From: RPRB01 sp035543115
GTDB taxonomy: Bacteria; Myxococcota; Myxococcia; Myxococcales; Myxococcaceae
Direction of reading: 5' to 3'
Length of the DNA stretch: 64,000 bases
Assembly (NCBI GenBank): GCA_035543115.1
Contig: DATKKF010000061.1
Span: forward strand, 1 to 64,000
The notes under the pieces were generated by a model that saw only the letters and a program-made list of their open reading frames with translations, had not been told where the DNA came from and made no database searches. Position numbers and translations under genes: made by a program. Positions 1-7,352 of this stretch are shown piece by piece. Within the stretch, counting starts at the first letter, position 1. Every line of letters begins with the position of its first letter.

Positions 1-600
1 CGGGTCCGTCGATGGAGTCGGGGCAGGCGGCGCCGTCGGGGTGGGGGCAGCCTCGGGGGCGGGGGCGGCCGCCGGAGCCGTTCCCTTCACGGGCGCCTGG
101 GACCCGGCGGCAGGAAGCTCGCGGAACTGGATGTCCCTGGCCACCCCGCGGCGGACCCCGGGCTGCGAACCCCCGGGGATCCCGACCGCCGCCGGGGTCG
201 GGGGGGTCCCGACCTTGGCAGTGCCCCCGCCGTGCATGTACTCGTGCACCATCTCGGCGGCGGAGGCGAGCTCGATCGGCTCCCCCTCCTCCTCGGCGCC
301 CTTCTCCGCCGGCCGCACCATGGCCCGGACCTGTCCACCGTTCCGCTCGAAGGTCACGGACACCCGTCCCGCCGGGGCGCCGTACTCGAATCTGCTCACC
401 CCGGGCGTGGGGAAGCTGTGGCGCATCTCGCTCGGGACCAGCTCGGCGAAGACCCCGGCGATCTGCTGCGCGGTGAGCTGCTGCCGGAGCACCGGGATCT
501 CGCCCGCGCCGGTGCGCATGAGTGCGGGGGCGCCGGTGTCGAAGCGGAGCTCGGTGCCTTCCTTCAGGAGGCGCTCGAAGATCGGATCCAGCCTGGCCAC
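1..600 (-). CDS. PilT-like N-terminal domain protein (cut by window edge)
   Basis: The reading frame starts at a GTG at 600 and is open to the window edge, so only the first 200 residues are seen. An in-frame TAA lies 15 bases upstream, which fixes this start. The opening (VARLDPIFERLLKEG...) and the following stretch (LTAQQIAGVFAELVPSEMR, then VSRFEYGAPAGRVSVTFE) resemble the PAS-like N-terminal domain of PilT/PilB type IV pilus ATPases, but the usual ASDLHL motif is replaced by TELRFD. Residues about 115-200 form a linker rich in Pro, Ala and Gly where an ATPase core would begin. It lies 17 bases after the nuclease gene and is probably cotranscribed. Family assignment is by resemblance only; whether an ATPase domain follows cannot be seen. 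Confidence 0.55.
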   Translation of the reverse strand, partial: MARLDPIFERLLKEGTELRFDTGAPALMRTGAGEIPVLRQQLTAQQIAGVFAELVPSEMRHSFPTPGVSRFEYGAPAGRVSVTFERNGGQVRAMVRPAEKGAEEEGEPIELASAAEMVHEYMHGGGTAKVGTPPTPAAVGIPGGSQPGVRRGVARDIQFRELPAAGSQAPVKGTAPAAAPAPEAAPTPTAPPAPTPSTDP

Positions 601-617
601 GATCCGGAGAGTTTACG

Positions 618-1574
618 TCAAACCGCCTCGCTGCTCGCCTTACTGACGGGCGGTGGCTCGAACCGGGCGATCAACGGCACGTGGTCCGACAGTCCGCGGA
701 AAGGTCCCCGCCCGAAGGGCTCGGTGCCGGCCAGGTCCACCCAGCGGATGCCGTTCCCGCCGAAGAGGTGGTCGAGGTGCATGCGAAGTCGGAAGAATCC
801 GGCAGTGGGGAATCCGCGGTGCGACCGGTCGATCTGCTTCAGCGCCTCCTGGGCTCCGACCCATCCCACCTCTTCCGACAGGTACCGGTACACCGGCGAC
901 GCGGGGGAGGAGTTGAAGTCCCCGCCGACGACGAACGGCTCCCCGTCGGCGTGGGCCTGGACGAACGTGGCCAGCTTCTTGGCCTCGATGACCTGGTTGA
1001 GACCGAAGCCCATCTTCTCTTTTTCGCTCCAGAACTCGCGGGTGAAGGGGGTGGGGAGGCTGAGGTGGGTGTTGAAGACGTGGAGGGGCCGGCCCGAGGG
1101 GGTGGTCAGCCTCACCTGGGCGCAGATCCTGCTCTGCTTGGTGTCCTTCAGCCGGGCGACGTGGTGGTGGGTGATGGAATGCGGGCTCAGGACGTTGTGA
1201 CCCTCCACCCGGAGCCGGTGGCGGTTGACGATGACTGCCAGGCCGGTGGTGTAGAGCGTCGTCGAGCGGAACTGGTAGCTGTGCGCGCGGAAGTGGAACG
1301 CGTCGTACGGGAACACCAGGCTGCGCTGGGCGAAGGCGCGCTCGAACGCCTCCATGAAGGCCTCGAGCTGGGTGTGCGTGCCTCCGAACGCGAGCGTGCT
1401 CCGCAGGGAGCGGGTCTCGACCTCCTGGAGGCAGATGACGTCCGCCAGCGGAGTGAGGCTCGCCAGCCGCTGGGCGATGCGCTCCAGGGACGTGCGGGTG
1501 GTGGCCAGCCCCCGGAGCGCGTGCCCGAAGTACCGGACGTTGTAGCTGACGATGCGGAGCGGCCGCTCGGACAT
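618..1574 (-). CDS. Endonuclease/exonuclease/phosphatase (EEP) family protein
   Basis: A protein of 318 residues with the EEP metallo-hydrolase fold shared by exonuclease III, DNase I and sphingomyelinases. Visible motifs in order: RIVSYNVRYFGH near the N-terminus, LADVICLQEVE (metal-binding Glu), VFNTHLS (catalytic His region), VVGGDFNSSP (Asp/Asn pair) and LSDHVPLIARF (C-terminal catalytic Asp-His). All key residues are present, so it should be an active phosphodiesterase; the substrate is not evident. The ATG at 1574 precedes MSERPLRIVSYN, where the family begins. No clear signal peptide, so probably cytoplasmic. It is divergent from the carboxyltransferase gene (78-base gap) and 17 bases upstream of the PilT-like gene. 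Confidence 0.85.
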   Translation of the reverse strand: MSERPLRIVSYNVRYFGHALRGLATTRTSLERIAQRLASLTPLADVICLQEVETRSLRSTLAFGGTHTQLEAFMEAFERAFAQRSLVFPYDAFHFRAHSYQFRSTTLYTTGLAVIVNRHRLRVEGHNVLSPHSITHHHVARLKDTKQSRICAQVRLTTPSGRPLHVFNTHLSLPTPFTREFWSEKEKMGFGLNQVIEAKKLATFVQAHADGEPFVVGGDFNSSPASPVYRYLSEEVGWVGAQEALKQIDRSHRGFPTAGFFRLRMHLDHLFGGNGIRWVDLAGTEPFGRGPFRGLSDHVPLIARFEPPPVSKASSEAV

Positions 1575-1652
1575 GGTGGAGTGCGGGGCTGCAGAATACG
1601 CCGGCCCGGAATGCGCGCGAGAGCTGGCGTCTGTCCAGTAACGTGCGCCGGC

Positions 1653-3236
1653 ATGGGAATGAAGGACGCAGTCGAGCGGCTCGCCGAGCTGAAGGCCCGG
1701 AAGGCGGAGATGGGTGGCACCCAGCGGGTCGAGCGGCAGCACGGCCGAGGGAAGCTGGACGCGCGCCAGCGGCTGGCCCTGCTCTTCGACCCGGGCTCGG
1801 TCCAGGAGCTGGGGATGCTGGCGGCGGCGGAGGGGCGGCTCCTGGACGAGGAGGACCCGGCGCGGCCCACCGCGGCGGACGCCGTGGTCACCGCGTTCGG
1901 CACGGTGGAAGGCCGGCCGGTGGCGGCCGCGATCTACGATTTCACGGTGCTCGGGGGGAGCATCGGCGAGGTCGGCGAGCGGAAGGTCACCCGGCTCCGC
2001 GACCTGGTCCTCAAGAACCGGACCCCCATCGTGTGGCTGGTGGACTCGGGCGGCGCGCGTCTCGAGGCCGGGGGCGAGGTGGATCCCCGGCGGCTGGCCG
2101 GCTTCGCCGACACCGGCTACCTGTTCCGCGAGCAGTCGGTGCTGAGCGGGGTGGTGCCGCAGGTCTCGGCGATGCTCGGGCCGGGAGCGGCTGGCACGGC
2201 GTACATCCCGGGGCTGGCCGACTACGTCCCGATGGTGAAGGAGATCGGCAGCATCGCGGTGGGCGGGCCGGCGCTGGTGAAGAGCACGGTGGGCGAGGAG
2301 GTGAGCGAGCAGCAGCTCGGGGGGAGCAAGCTGCACAACGAGGTCTCGGGCGTCGCGGACGGCGAGTTCCCCGACGACCGGGCTTGCATCGCCGCGGTCC
2401 GGGAGTACCTCTCGTATTTCCCCTCCCACTGTGGCGAGAAGCCGCCCCGGCGCCTCGGTGGCGACCCGGCGGACCGGCGCGACGAGGAGCTGCTCACCGT
2501 CGTCCCGGACAATCCGCGCCGGGCGTTCGACATGCACAAGGTCATCCTGGCGATCGCCGACGACCGGAAGTTCTTTCCCCTGAAGCCCCGGTTCGCCCGG
2601 AACGTCATCACCGGGCTCTGCCGCATCGACGGCTGGAGCGTGGGAGTGGTGGCGAGCAACTCGATGTTCCTCGGCGGGGTCCTCGACGTCGCGGCCTCCG
2701 ACAAGGCTGCCCGCTTCGTCGCGCTCTGCGACGCCTTCGGGATTCCCCTGCTCTTCCTCCAGGACGTGCCGGGCTTCCTGGTGGGGACCAAGGCCGAGCA
2801 GAGCGGGCTCATCCGTCACGGCGCGCGGATGCTCCAGCTGGTCTCGAACGCCACGGTGCCGAAGCTCACCGTGGTGGTCCGCAAGGGCTTCGGCGCCGGT
2901 TACTACGTGATGAACGGCCGCGCCTATGAGCCGGACCTGCTCCTCGCCTGGCCGGAGGCGGAGATCGGCATCATGGGGGCCGAGGGCCTGGTGTCCATCG
3001 GCGCCAAGAAGCTCCTGGAGCAGGCCGGGAGCCCCGAGGCGGCGAAGACGATGAAGGAGGAGCTGGCCGCGGGGCTCAAGCCGCACGTGCGCATCGACCG
3101 GGCCGCGGCGCTGGCGATGGTGGACGACGTCATCGACCCGCGCGAGACCCGCAAGGCGCTGGCGATGGCCCTGGCCCGCACGGCGAACAAGCAGGTGGAG
3201 CGTCCGTGGAGGCGGCGCGAAGTGCCGCCCTTCTAG
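1653..3236 (+). CDS. Acyl-CoA carboxylase, carboxyltransferase (beta) subunit
   Basis: A 527-residue carboxyltransferase of the PccB/AccD5 type, usual length for the family. It moves CO2 from carboxybiotin to an acyl-CoA such as propionyl- or methylcrotonyl-CoA. Two crotonase-fold halves are visible: the N half has ERKVTRLRDLVLKNR, VDSGGARL and the oxyanion-forming GPGAAGTAYIPG; the C half has PLLFLQDVPGFLVGTKAE, GFGAGYYVMNGRAYEPD and AEIGIMGAEG. The start chosen is ATG 1653; ATG 1659 is equally possible. No biotin carboxylase or biotin carrier gene lies nearby, so the partner is encoded elsewhere. Crotonyl-CoA made by the lysine genes downstream could feed acyl-CoA metabolism, but a functional link is inference only. 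Confidence 0.88.
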   Translation: MGMKDAVERLAELKARKAEMGGTQRVERQHGRGKLDARQRLALLFDPGSVQELGMLAAAEGRLLDEEDPARPTAADAVVTAFGTVEGRPVAAAIYDFTVLGGSIGEVGERKVTRLRDLVLKNRTPIVWLVDSGGARLEAGGEVDPRRLAGFADTGYLFREQSVLSGVVPQVSAMLGPGAAGTAYIPGLADYVPMVKEIGSIAVGGPALVKSTVGEEVSEQQLGGSKLHNEVSGVADGEFPDDRACIAAVREYLSYFPSHCGEKPPRRLGGDPADRRDEELLTVVPDNPRRAFDMHKVILAIADDRKFFPLKPRFARNVITGLCRIDGWSVGVVASNSMFLGGVLDVAASDKAARFVALCDAFGIPLLFLQDVPGFLVGTKAEQSGLIRHGARMLQLVSNATVPKLTVVVRKGFGAGYYVMNGRAYEPDLLLAWPEAEIGIMGAEGLVSIGAKKLLEQAGSPEAAKTMKEELAAGLKPHVRIDRAAALAMVDDVIDPRETRKALAMALARTANKQVERPWRRREVPPF

Positions 3237-3310
3237 TCGTTCTTCGAGGGCGACGCCGGCGGCAGGGCGGCGGTCCCCCGTCGTTCGAAGATCGTCGAGC
3301 TACCTCGGGC

Positions 3311-3778
3311 TCAGTCCTCGTCGGAAAGCGCGCTCTCGACCTCGGTGAGGAAGTACTCGCCGAAGCTGTCGGCGAGCTTCACCGGGTCCTCGCCCTCGGC
3401 CGAGAGCTGGACGACCGGTGCTTCCCCTTCCCGGTCGAGGTGGACCGTGTCCAGGCAGTCGAGGGTCCCGTCACCGAGCGTTCCGATGACCACGTAGCGG
3501 GGATCGAGGCCGACGTTCCGGCGCTCCTCGAGCGTCAGCCAGATGGCATCGGGAACGGCCGAGTGGGTGAAGTCGTCGTCCACCAGCCCGTAGACCTCGA
3601 AGCCCCCGACGCTGCCGCATCCGAGCTCCAGCAGGAACTGCCGGTAGCTGGGGGGAAAGACGAGGCCGAGGGCCGCCTCGGCACGCGCCACCAGCGCCTC
3701 CGGTTTCGGGCCCTCGAAGTCGCCACCCCCAGCCTCTGCAATCAGCGCCCGGGCCTTCCGGTACCTCTCGATGGTCAC
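3311..3778 (-). CDS. SMI1/KNR4 (SUKH) family protein
   Basis: 155 residues of the SMI1/KNR4 superfamily, read from the spaced motifs LGLVFPPSYRQFLLELGCGSVGG, EVYGL, YVVIGTLGDG, LDCLDTV and DSFGEYFL. In bacteria these proteins often serve as immunity proteins to contact-dependent or polymorphic toxins, or as general binding proteins. No toxin gene with a recognisable partner domain is adjacent: the gene lies between the convergent carboxyltransferase gene and a divergent unknown gene. It is most likely an orphan immunity-like or housekeeping SUKH protein. ATG start at 3778. Confidence 0.8.
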   Translation of the reverse strand: MTIERYRKARALIAEAGGGDFEGPKPEALVARAEAALGLVFPPSYRQFLLELGCGSVGGFEVYGLVDDDFTHSAVPDAIWLTLEERRNVGLDPRYVVIGTLGDGTLDCLDTVHLDREGEAPVVQLSAEGEDPVKLADSFGEYFLTEVESALSDED

Positions 3779-3974
3779 TCACCCAGCCTAGTCCGACAAA
3801 GTCGTCCGTCCGTTCGTTTTCAGGACGATCCATCCGCGGGCGGCGCAGCTCGGTCGATGTCGCACCCTCCGGCCCCGGACGACCGCTGGCATGCGCGTTG
3901 AATCGACCAGGCCCTCGATCGGGAGGAATGCCGGGGTCCTAGCTCGGGAGACCAGGGGGGTATACCGCCCGGGA

Positions 3975-4568
3975 ATGCAGGACGACGCCACCGAGGAAGC
4001 GCTCCGGCAAGCAGTGGGCGCCGTGGGGCGGATGGGCATGCTGTTCCTCCACGATGCACGGAAGCCGAGCCTGACGGCGCTGGTGGCCGGGGAGCCCATC
4101 CGGGGCTCCTGGTGGGGCCACCCTGCCGGCCGCCGGATCTTCCAGGTGGCGAGCGCGCTGGAGGAGCGAGGCGACGTGCTCTTCGTCCCGCTGCTCTCGG
4201 CGAAGGTGACGCTGGTGCACCGGAGGCTCTGGCCCGCGCTGATCAGCGTCGGCGAGGCCCGCGCCCCGTGGCAGATGGACCCGCTCACCCCCCATGCCCG
4301 CGAGCTGCTGGGCGAGGTCGAGCGCGCCGGGCGGGTACGGGCGTCGGGCCCGAGCTCGAAGGTGCTCGCCCGGTCTCTGCTGGTCCACGCCGGGCAGGTC
4401 CACACCGAGGCGGCCTCGCACGCGACCGAGCTCGTGTCCTGGAGCGAGGTGCGGAGGCGCCACAGCATCGACCAACGGCTGGCGCCGCAGGACGCCCGCT
4501 CATCGCTGGAGACGACGGCGTCGCAGCTCGGGGCGCTCTCCGCCCTTCCGTGGAAGCGGATGCGCTGA
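3975..4568 (+). CDS. Conserved hypothetical protein
   Basis: 197 residues from ATG 3975 (MQDDATEEALRQAV). An in-frame ATG at 3891 would add 28 residues of poor coding character, so the shorter form is preferred. The protein has a conserved-looking core with SWWGHPAGRRIF, LEERGDVLFVPLLSAKVTLVHRRLWPAL and ARELLGEVERAG, suggesting a soluble helical protein; I do not recognise a named catalytic motif. It is a single-gene unit convergent with the membrane-protein gene at 4611, with a hairpin between them. Confidence 0.65.
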   Translation: MQDDATEEALRQAVGAVGRMGMLFLHDARKPSLTALVAGEPIRGSWWGHPAGRRIFQVASALEERGDVLFVPLLSAKVTLVHRRLWPALISVGEARAPWQMDPLTPHARELLGEVERAGRVRASGPSSKVLARSLLVHAGQVHTEAASHATELVSWSEVRRRHSIDQRLAPQDARSSLETTASQLGALSALPWKRMR

Positions 4569-4584
4569 GCTCCACATCCCCCCC

Positions 4585-4600
4585 CGAGGGGCGACCCTCG
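4585..4600. terminator. Hairpin between convergent genes
   Basis: CGAGGG, a GCGA (GNRA-type) tetraloop and CCCTCG form a perfect 6-bp stem, extended loosely by flanking CCC and GGG. It sits in the 42-base gap between two convergent stop codons (4568 and 4611). There is no T-run, as is common in such GC-rich genomes, so termination in either direction is plausible but unproven. Confidence 0.4.
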
Positions 4601-4610
4601 TCGGGCGGCG

Positions 4611-5312
4611 CTAGGTCACCAGCGCTACCGCCCAGCGCGCGAACGCCAGCCAAGGGGCGGTCCTCCAGACAAGGACCCTCAGCAGCTGGGTCGCGACGAG
4701 GAACCCCCCGGCGAGCACCGTCACCCGATGGACCCTGCCTCCCGAGCGGAGGTCCCAGGCGGCGAGCGGGAGCAGCCCCAGGTCCGGGAGCACGAAGGTG
4801 ACCACGTAGTCCGAGAGGAACGATGGCGTGGGCATCCGGCCGATCGCAGGAGACATGAGCGCCACCATCGCCACGAACATCAGCCGCTGGTGAATCTGCG
4901 GCCTCCGGCGACGGGCGACCGCCCAGCCGACAAGCACGGCAAACACGGGGATGTCGAACAGAGGCACCGCCAGCCAGGTGAGCGGAGGAAGCACTGGCGG
5001 GCCGGATCCGCGCGCGGCCTGATGGAGGGCGGTGAGCGTCCCCACGACGACCATCATGCAGGCCAGCACGGCGCCAGCGACGCCAAGCCGGCGGTGTAGG
5101 TCAGTTCGTCTGACGGCGACCAGCCCGGTCTGAACGGCGAACAGCACCACCCAGGAGGAGAAGAGCAGCGCGTGGAGGTGCACCAGCGGCGTCTGCGGCA
5201 CGAGCGGCGCGTACGGCTTGACGATTCCCCGGAGGTAGTACGAGGGGGCGAAGCCGAGAAAGACGAGGAGCAGGAACACTCCTGCCATCCCGACGAAGAA
5301 CGTCCGCTCCAT
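4611..5312 (-). CDS. Uncharacterised integral membrane protein
   Basis: About 233 residues with six or seven hydrophobic segments, beginning with FFVGMAGVFLLLVFLGF and including LHALLFSSWVVLFAVQTGLVAV. Conserved His residues at HLHALLFSSW and HRRLGVAG, and a later IHQRLMFVAMVALM, are typical of an uncharacterised bacterial membrane family that may bind heme or metal; I cannot name it. ATG 5312 follows a GGGAG; an alternative ATG at 5351 lies only 6 bases after the kce stop and would suggest translational coupling to the lysine operon. The gene is the last of that minus-strand run, but no role in lysine breakdown is evident. Confidence 0.7.
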   Translation of the reverse strand: MERTFFVGMAGVFLLLVFLGFAPSYYLRGIVKPYAPLVPQTPLVHLHALLFSSWVVLFAVQTGLVAVRRTDLHRRLGVAGAVLACMMVVVGTLTALHQAARGSGPPVLPPLTWLAVPLFDIPVFAVLVGWAVARRRRPQIHQRLMFVAMVALMSPAIGRMPTPSFLSDYVVTFVLPDLGLLPLAAWDLRSGGRVHRVTVLAGGFLVATQLLRVLVWRTAPWLAFARWAVALVT

Positions 5313-5356
5313 GAGGGGACCGCTCCCGGCAGCTGGTCGGGTGACCTGCATCTGGC

Positions 5357-6184
5357 CTATCCGAGCCGGAGCAGCTCGCGGGCCTGCCGCGGGGTGGCGA
5401 TCTCCCGGCCTCTCGTGCGGGCGCGCCTCGCCGCCTCGGCGACCAGCTCCCAGTTGCCCTTCGCCAGCACGCCCTTGCTCAGGTAGACGTTGTCCTCCAG
5501 GCCCACCCGGCCATTGCCACCCTTCACCGCGCCGAGCTCGGCCATCGGGAGCTGGTGCCGCCCCACCCCGGCCACGGTCCAGCTGCTCCCCGGCGGAAGC
5601 GTGCCGACCATGAAGTCCAGCGCGCGCTCCGAGGCGCCGAGCGAGCCCGGGACGCCGAGCACGAAGTCGTAGTGCGCCGGCAGGTCCACCAGCCCCTCCC
5701 TCGCCAGCCACTCGGCCTGCTCGATCATCCCGGTGTCGAAGCACTCGATCTCCGGACGGATGCCGAGCGCGCGGATGCGGCGGGCGATCTCCTTCACCAG
5801 GGGCCGAGGGTTGCTGAACACCTCGTCCCCGAAGTTCACCGTCCCGGTGGTCAGCGTCGCCATGTCCGGCCGGTCGGCGCCGGTCAAGGTCAAGGGTCCG
5901 CAGCGCTCGTCGGCGGTCATCCCCACCGCGCCGCCGGTCGAGGTCTGGATGAGCACGTCGCAGCGGGCACGGATGGCACGGATGGCGGCCCGGAAGAGCT
6001 CGGCGTCCTGCGAGGGCGACCCATCCGGACGGCGCACGTGCAGGTGCACCATGGCCGCGCCCGCCTCGCGGCAGCGGGCCGCGTCCTCGGCGATCTCCTC
6101 GGGGGTGATGGGCAGGTAGGGCGTCTGCTCGCGGCTGGTCTCCGCCCCCACCATCGCCGCGGTGATGACGTACGGAGCGCTCAT
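5357..6184 (-). CDS. kce: 3-keto-5-aminohexanoate cleavage enzyme
   Basis: 275 residues. Converts (S)-5-amino-3-oxohexanoate plus acetyl-CoA to acetoacetate and (S)-3-aminobutyryl-CoA in anaerobic lysine breakdown (BKACE family, a zinc-dependent TIM barrel). Visible: VITAAMVGAET at the N-terminus, the zinc-binding MVHLHVR (His47 and His49), the substrate-binding QTSTGG, FDTGMIEQAEWL, and NGRVGLEDN carrying the third zinc ligand (Glu). The ATG overlaps the kal stop as ATGA. Neighbours kal, kamE and kamD make the assignment to Kce much stronger than to other BKACE enzymes, which share the fold. Confidence 0.92.
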   Translation of the reverse strand: MSAPYVITAAMVGAETSREQTPYLPITPEEIAEDAARCREAGAAMVHLHVRRPDGSPSQDAELFRAAIRAIRARCDVLIQTSTGGAVGMTADERCGPLTLTGADRPDMATLTTGTVNFGDEVFSNPRPLVKEIARRIRALGIRPEIECFDTGMIEQAEWLAREGLVDLPAHYDFVLGVPGSLGASERALDFMVGTLPPGSSWTVAGVGRHQLPMAELGAVKGGNGRVGLEDNVYLSKGVLAKGNWELVAEAARRARTRGREIATPRQARELLRLG

Positions 6185-6573
6185 CGCCTTCCCCGCTGCT
6201 TGTCCAGCGGCACCACGCAGGTCCCCGTCGCCCGGCAGACGACCATCGGCAGGGGCAGCACCTCGGCCGCCGACGAGGAGACGTCCGGTAGCGGCCGGAT
6301 GACCTTCCGAGCCTCGAACCGCATCTTCCGGCTGGTCCTCCCCACCTCGGTGATCTCCCCTTCCGCCTCGATGAAGTCGCCGGCGTACACCGGGGCGAGG
6401 AACTCCACCGAGTCGTAGGCCCGGAACAGCCCCTCGTCGCCGTCGTGAAGGATGCACAGCTCGGTCGCCACGTCGCCGAAGAGCCCGAGCATCCGCGCCC
6501 CGTCCACCAGGTTTCCGCCGTAGTGGGCGTCGTGGCTGGACATCCGCAGCCGGAGCACCGAACGCACGCTCAT
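6181..6573 (-). CDS. kal: 3-aminobutyryl-CoA ammonia-lyase
   Basis: 130 residues of the hotdog fold. Removes ammonia from (S)-3-aminobutyryl-CoA to give crotonyl-CoA, the step after Kce. The start MSVRSVLRLRMSSHDAHYGGNLVDGARML and the following FLAPVYAGDFIEAEGEITEVG are characteristic of Kal and its hotdog relatives, and the length is typical. It overlaps kamE upstream and kce downstream by ATGA junctions (6570-6573 and 6181-6184), so the three genes are translationally coupled. The assignment leans on both sequence and operon position. Confidence 0.9.
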   Translation of the reverse strand: MSVRSVLRLRMSSHDAHYGGNLVDGARMLGLFGDVATELCILHDGDEGLFRAYDSVEFLAPVYAGDFIEAEGEITEVGRTSRKMRFEARKVIRPLPDVSSSAAEVLPLPMVVCRATGTCVVPLDKQRGRR

Positions 6574-7352
6574 GTCGGCTCTCCCTCGAAGTGAAGGTCC
6601 TCGGGCTCCTTGCCCATCTTCTTCAGCAGCGCGTGGACGATGTAGTTCGCCACGTCCGAGGGCTTGGTCCCGGGGCCGAAGCCCGCGTCGAAGCCCAGCT
6701 CCATCGCCAGCTTGTGGTCCACCCGCGGGCCGCCGAGCAGGAGGATGGTCTTCCCCTTCAGCCCGTGCGCCTTGGCCACGTCGATGAACTGGCGGCTGTT
6801 GTCCTTGTGGACGTCGCGCTGGGTCACTACCTGGGAGACGAGGATCGCGTCGGCCCTGTTCTCCGCGGCGCGGCGGATCAGCTCCTCGTTCGGCACCTGG
6901 CTTCCGAGGTTGTAGGCCTCGAACCAGGGGTACCGCTCGAGCCCGTAGTCGCCCGCGTAGCCCTTCATGTTCAGGATCGCGTCGATCCCCACGGTGTGGG
7001 TATCGGTCCCGGTGCAGGCGCCGAGCACCACCACCCGGCGGGCGATCCGGTCCTCGATGAGCTTGTTCAGCTCGTCGAACCCGAGCTTCTTGAAGACGAG
7101 CTCCGGGACGTCGATGCTCGCGTAGTCCAGCGCGACGTCGGCTCGGGCGTAGACCACGAAGAAGGAGTAGTTGTCCGCCGCCGGCTCGGCCGCCGCGACC
7201 TTGACCTCGAGCAGCCCGAGCTTGGCGCAGAACTGTCGGGCGGCCTCCCTGGCCTTGTCCGACAGCGGGACCGGGAGCGTGAACGAGAGCTGGATGACCC
7301 CGTCGTCGCGCCGGTCCCCGTAGGCCCGGATAAGGTGCGATTCGCCGGCCAT
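6570..7352 (-). CDS. kamE: Lysine 5,6-aminomutase, beta (cobalamin-binding) subunit
   Basis: 260 residues, the usual size. With KamD it forms the adenosylcobalamin- and PLP-dependent lysine 5,6-aminomutase, which moves the epsilon amino group of D-lysine or L-beta-lysine to C5. The base-off B12 motif DxHxxG is present as DTHTVG (His119), and eleven residues later Lys130 (NMKGYAGD) matches the lysine that holds PLP in the clostridial enzyme. An N-terminal dimerisation region precedes a Rossmann-like B12 domain ending LLLGGPRVDHKLA...DAGFGPGTKP. ATG 7352 overlaps the kamD stop by one base (TGATG), indicating coupling of the two subunits. Confidence 0.94.
   Translation of the reverse strand: MAGESHLIRAYGDRRDDGVIQLSFTLPVPLSDKAREAARQFCAKLGLLEVKVAAAEPAADNYSFFVVYARADVALDYASIDVPELVFKKLGFDELNKLIEDRIARRVVVLGACTGTDTHTVGIDAILNMKGYAGDYGLERYPWFEAYNLGSQVPNEELIRRAAENRADAILVSQVVTQRDVHKDNSRQFIDVAKAHGLKGKTILLLGGPRVDHKLAMELGFDAGFGPGTKPSDVANYIVHALLKKMGKEPEDLHFEGEPT

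Noticed and set aside
522..1652. N-terminal extension of the carboxyltransferase frame
   Set aside because: This part is antisense to the nuclease gene and has no family match; ATG 1653 gives the normal length.
618..3086. An 822-codon open frame on the minus strand covering the nuclease and the carboxyltransferase region
   Set aside because: Only 618-1574 is real (EEP motifs begin at MSERPLRIVSYN). The rest is antisense to the carboxyltransferase, which has full motif support on the plus strand.
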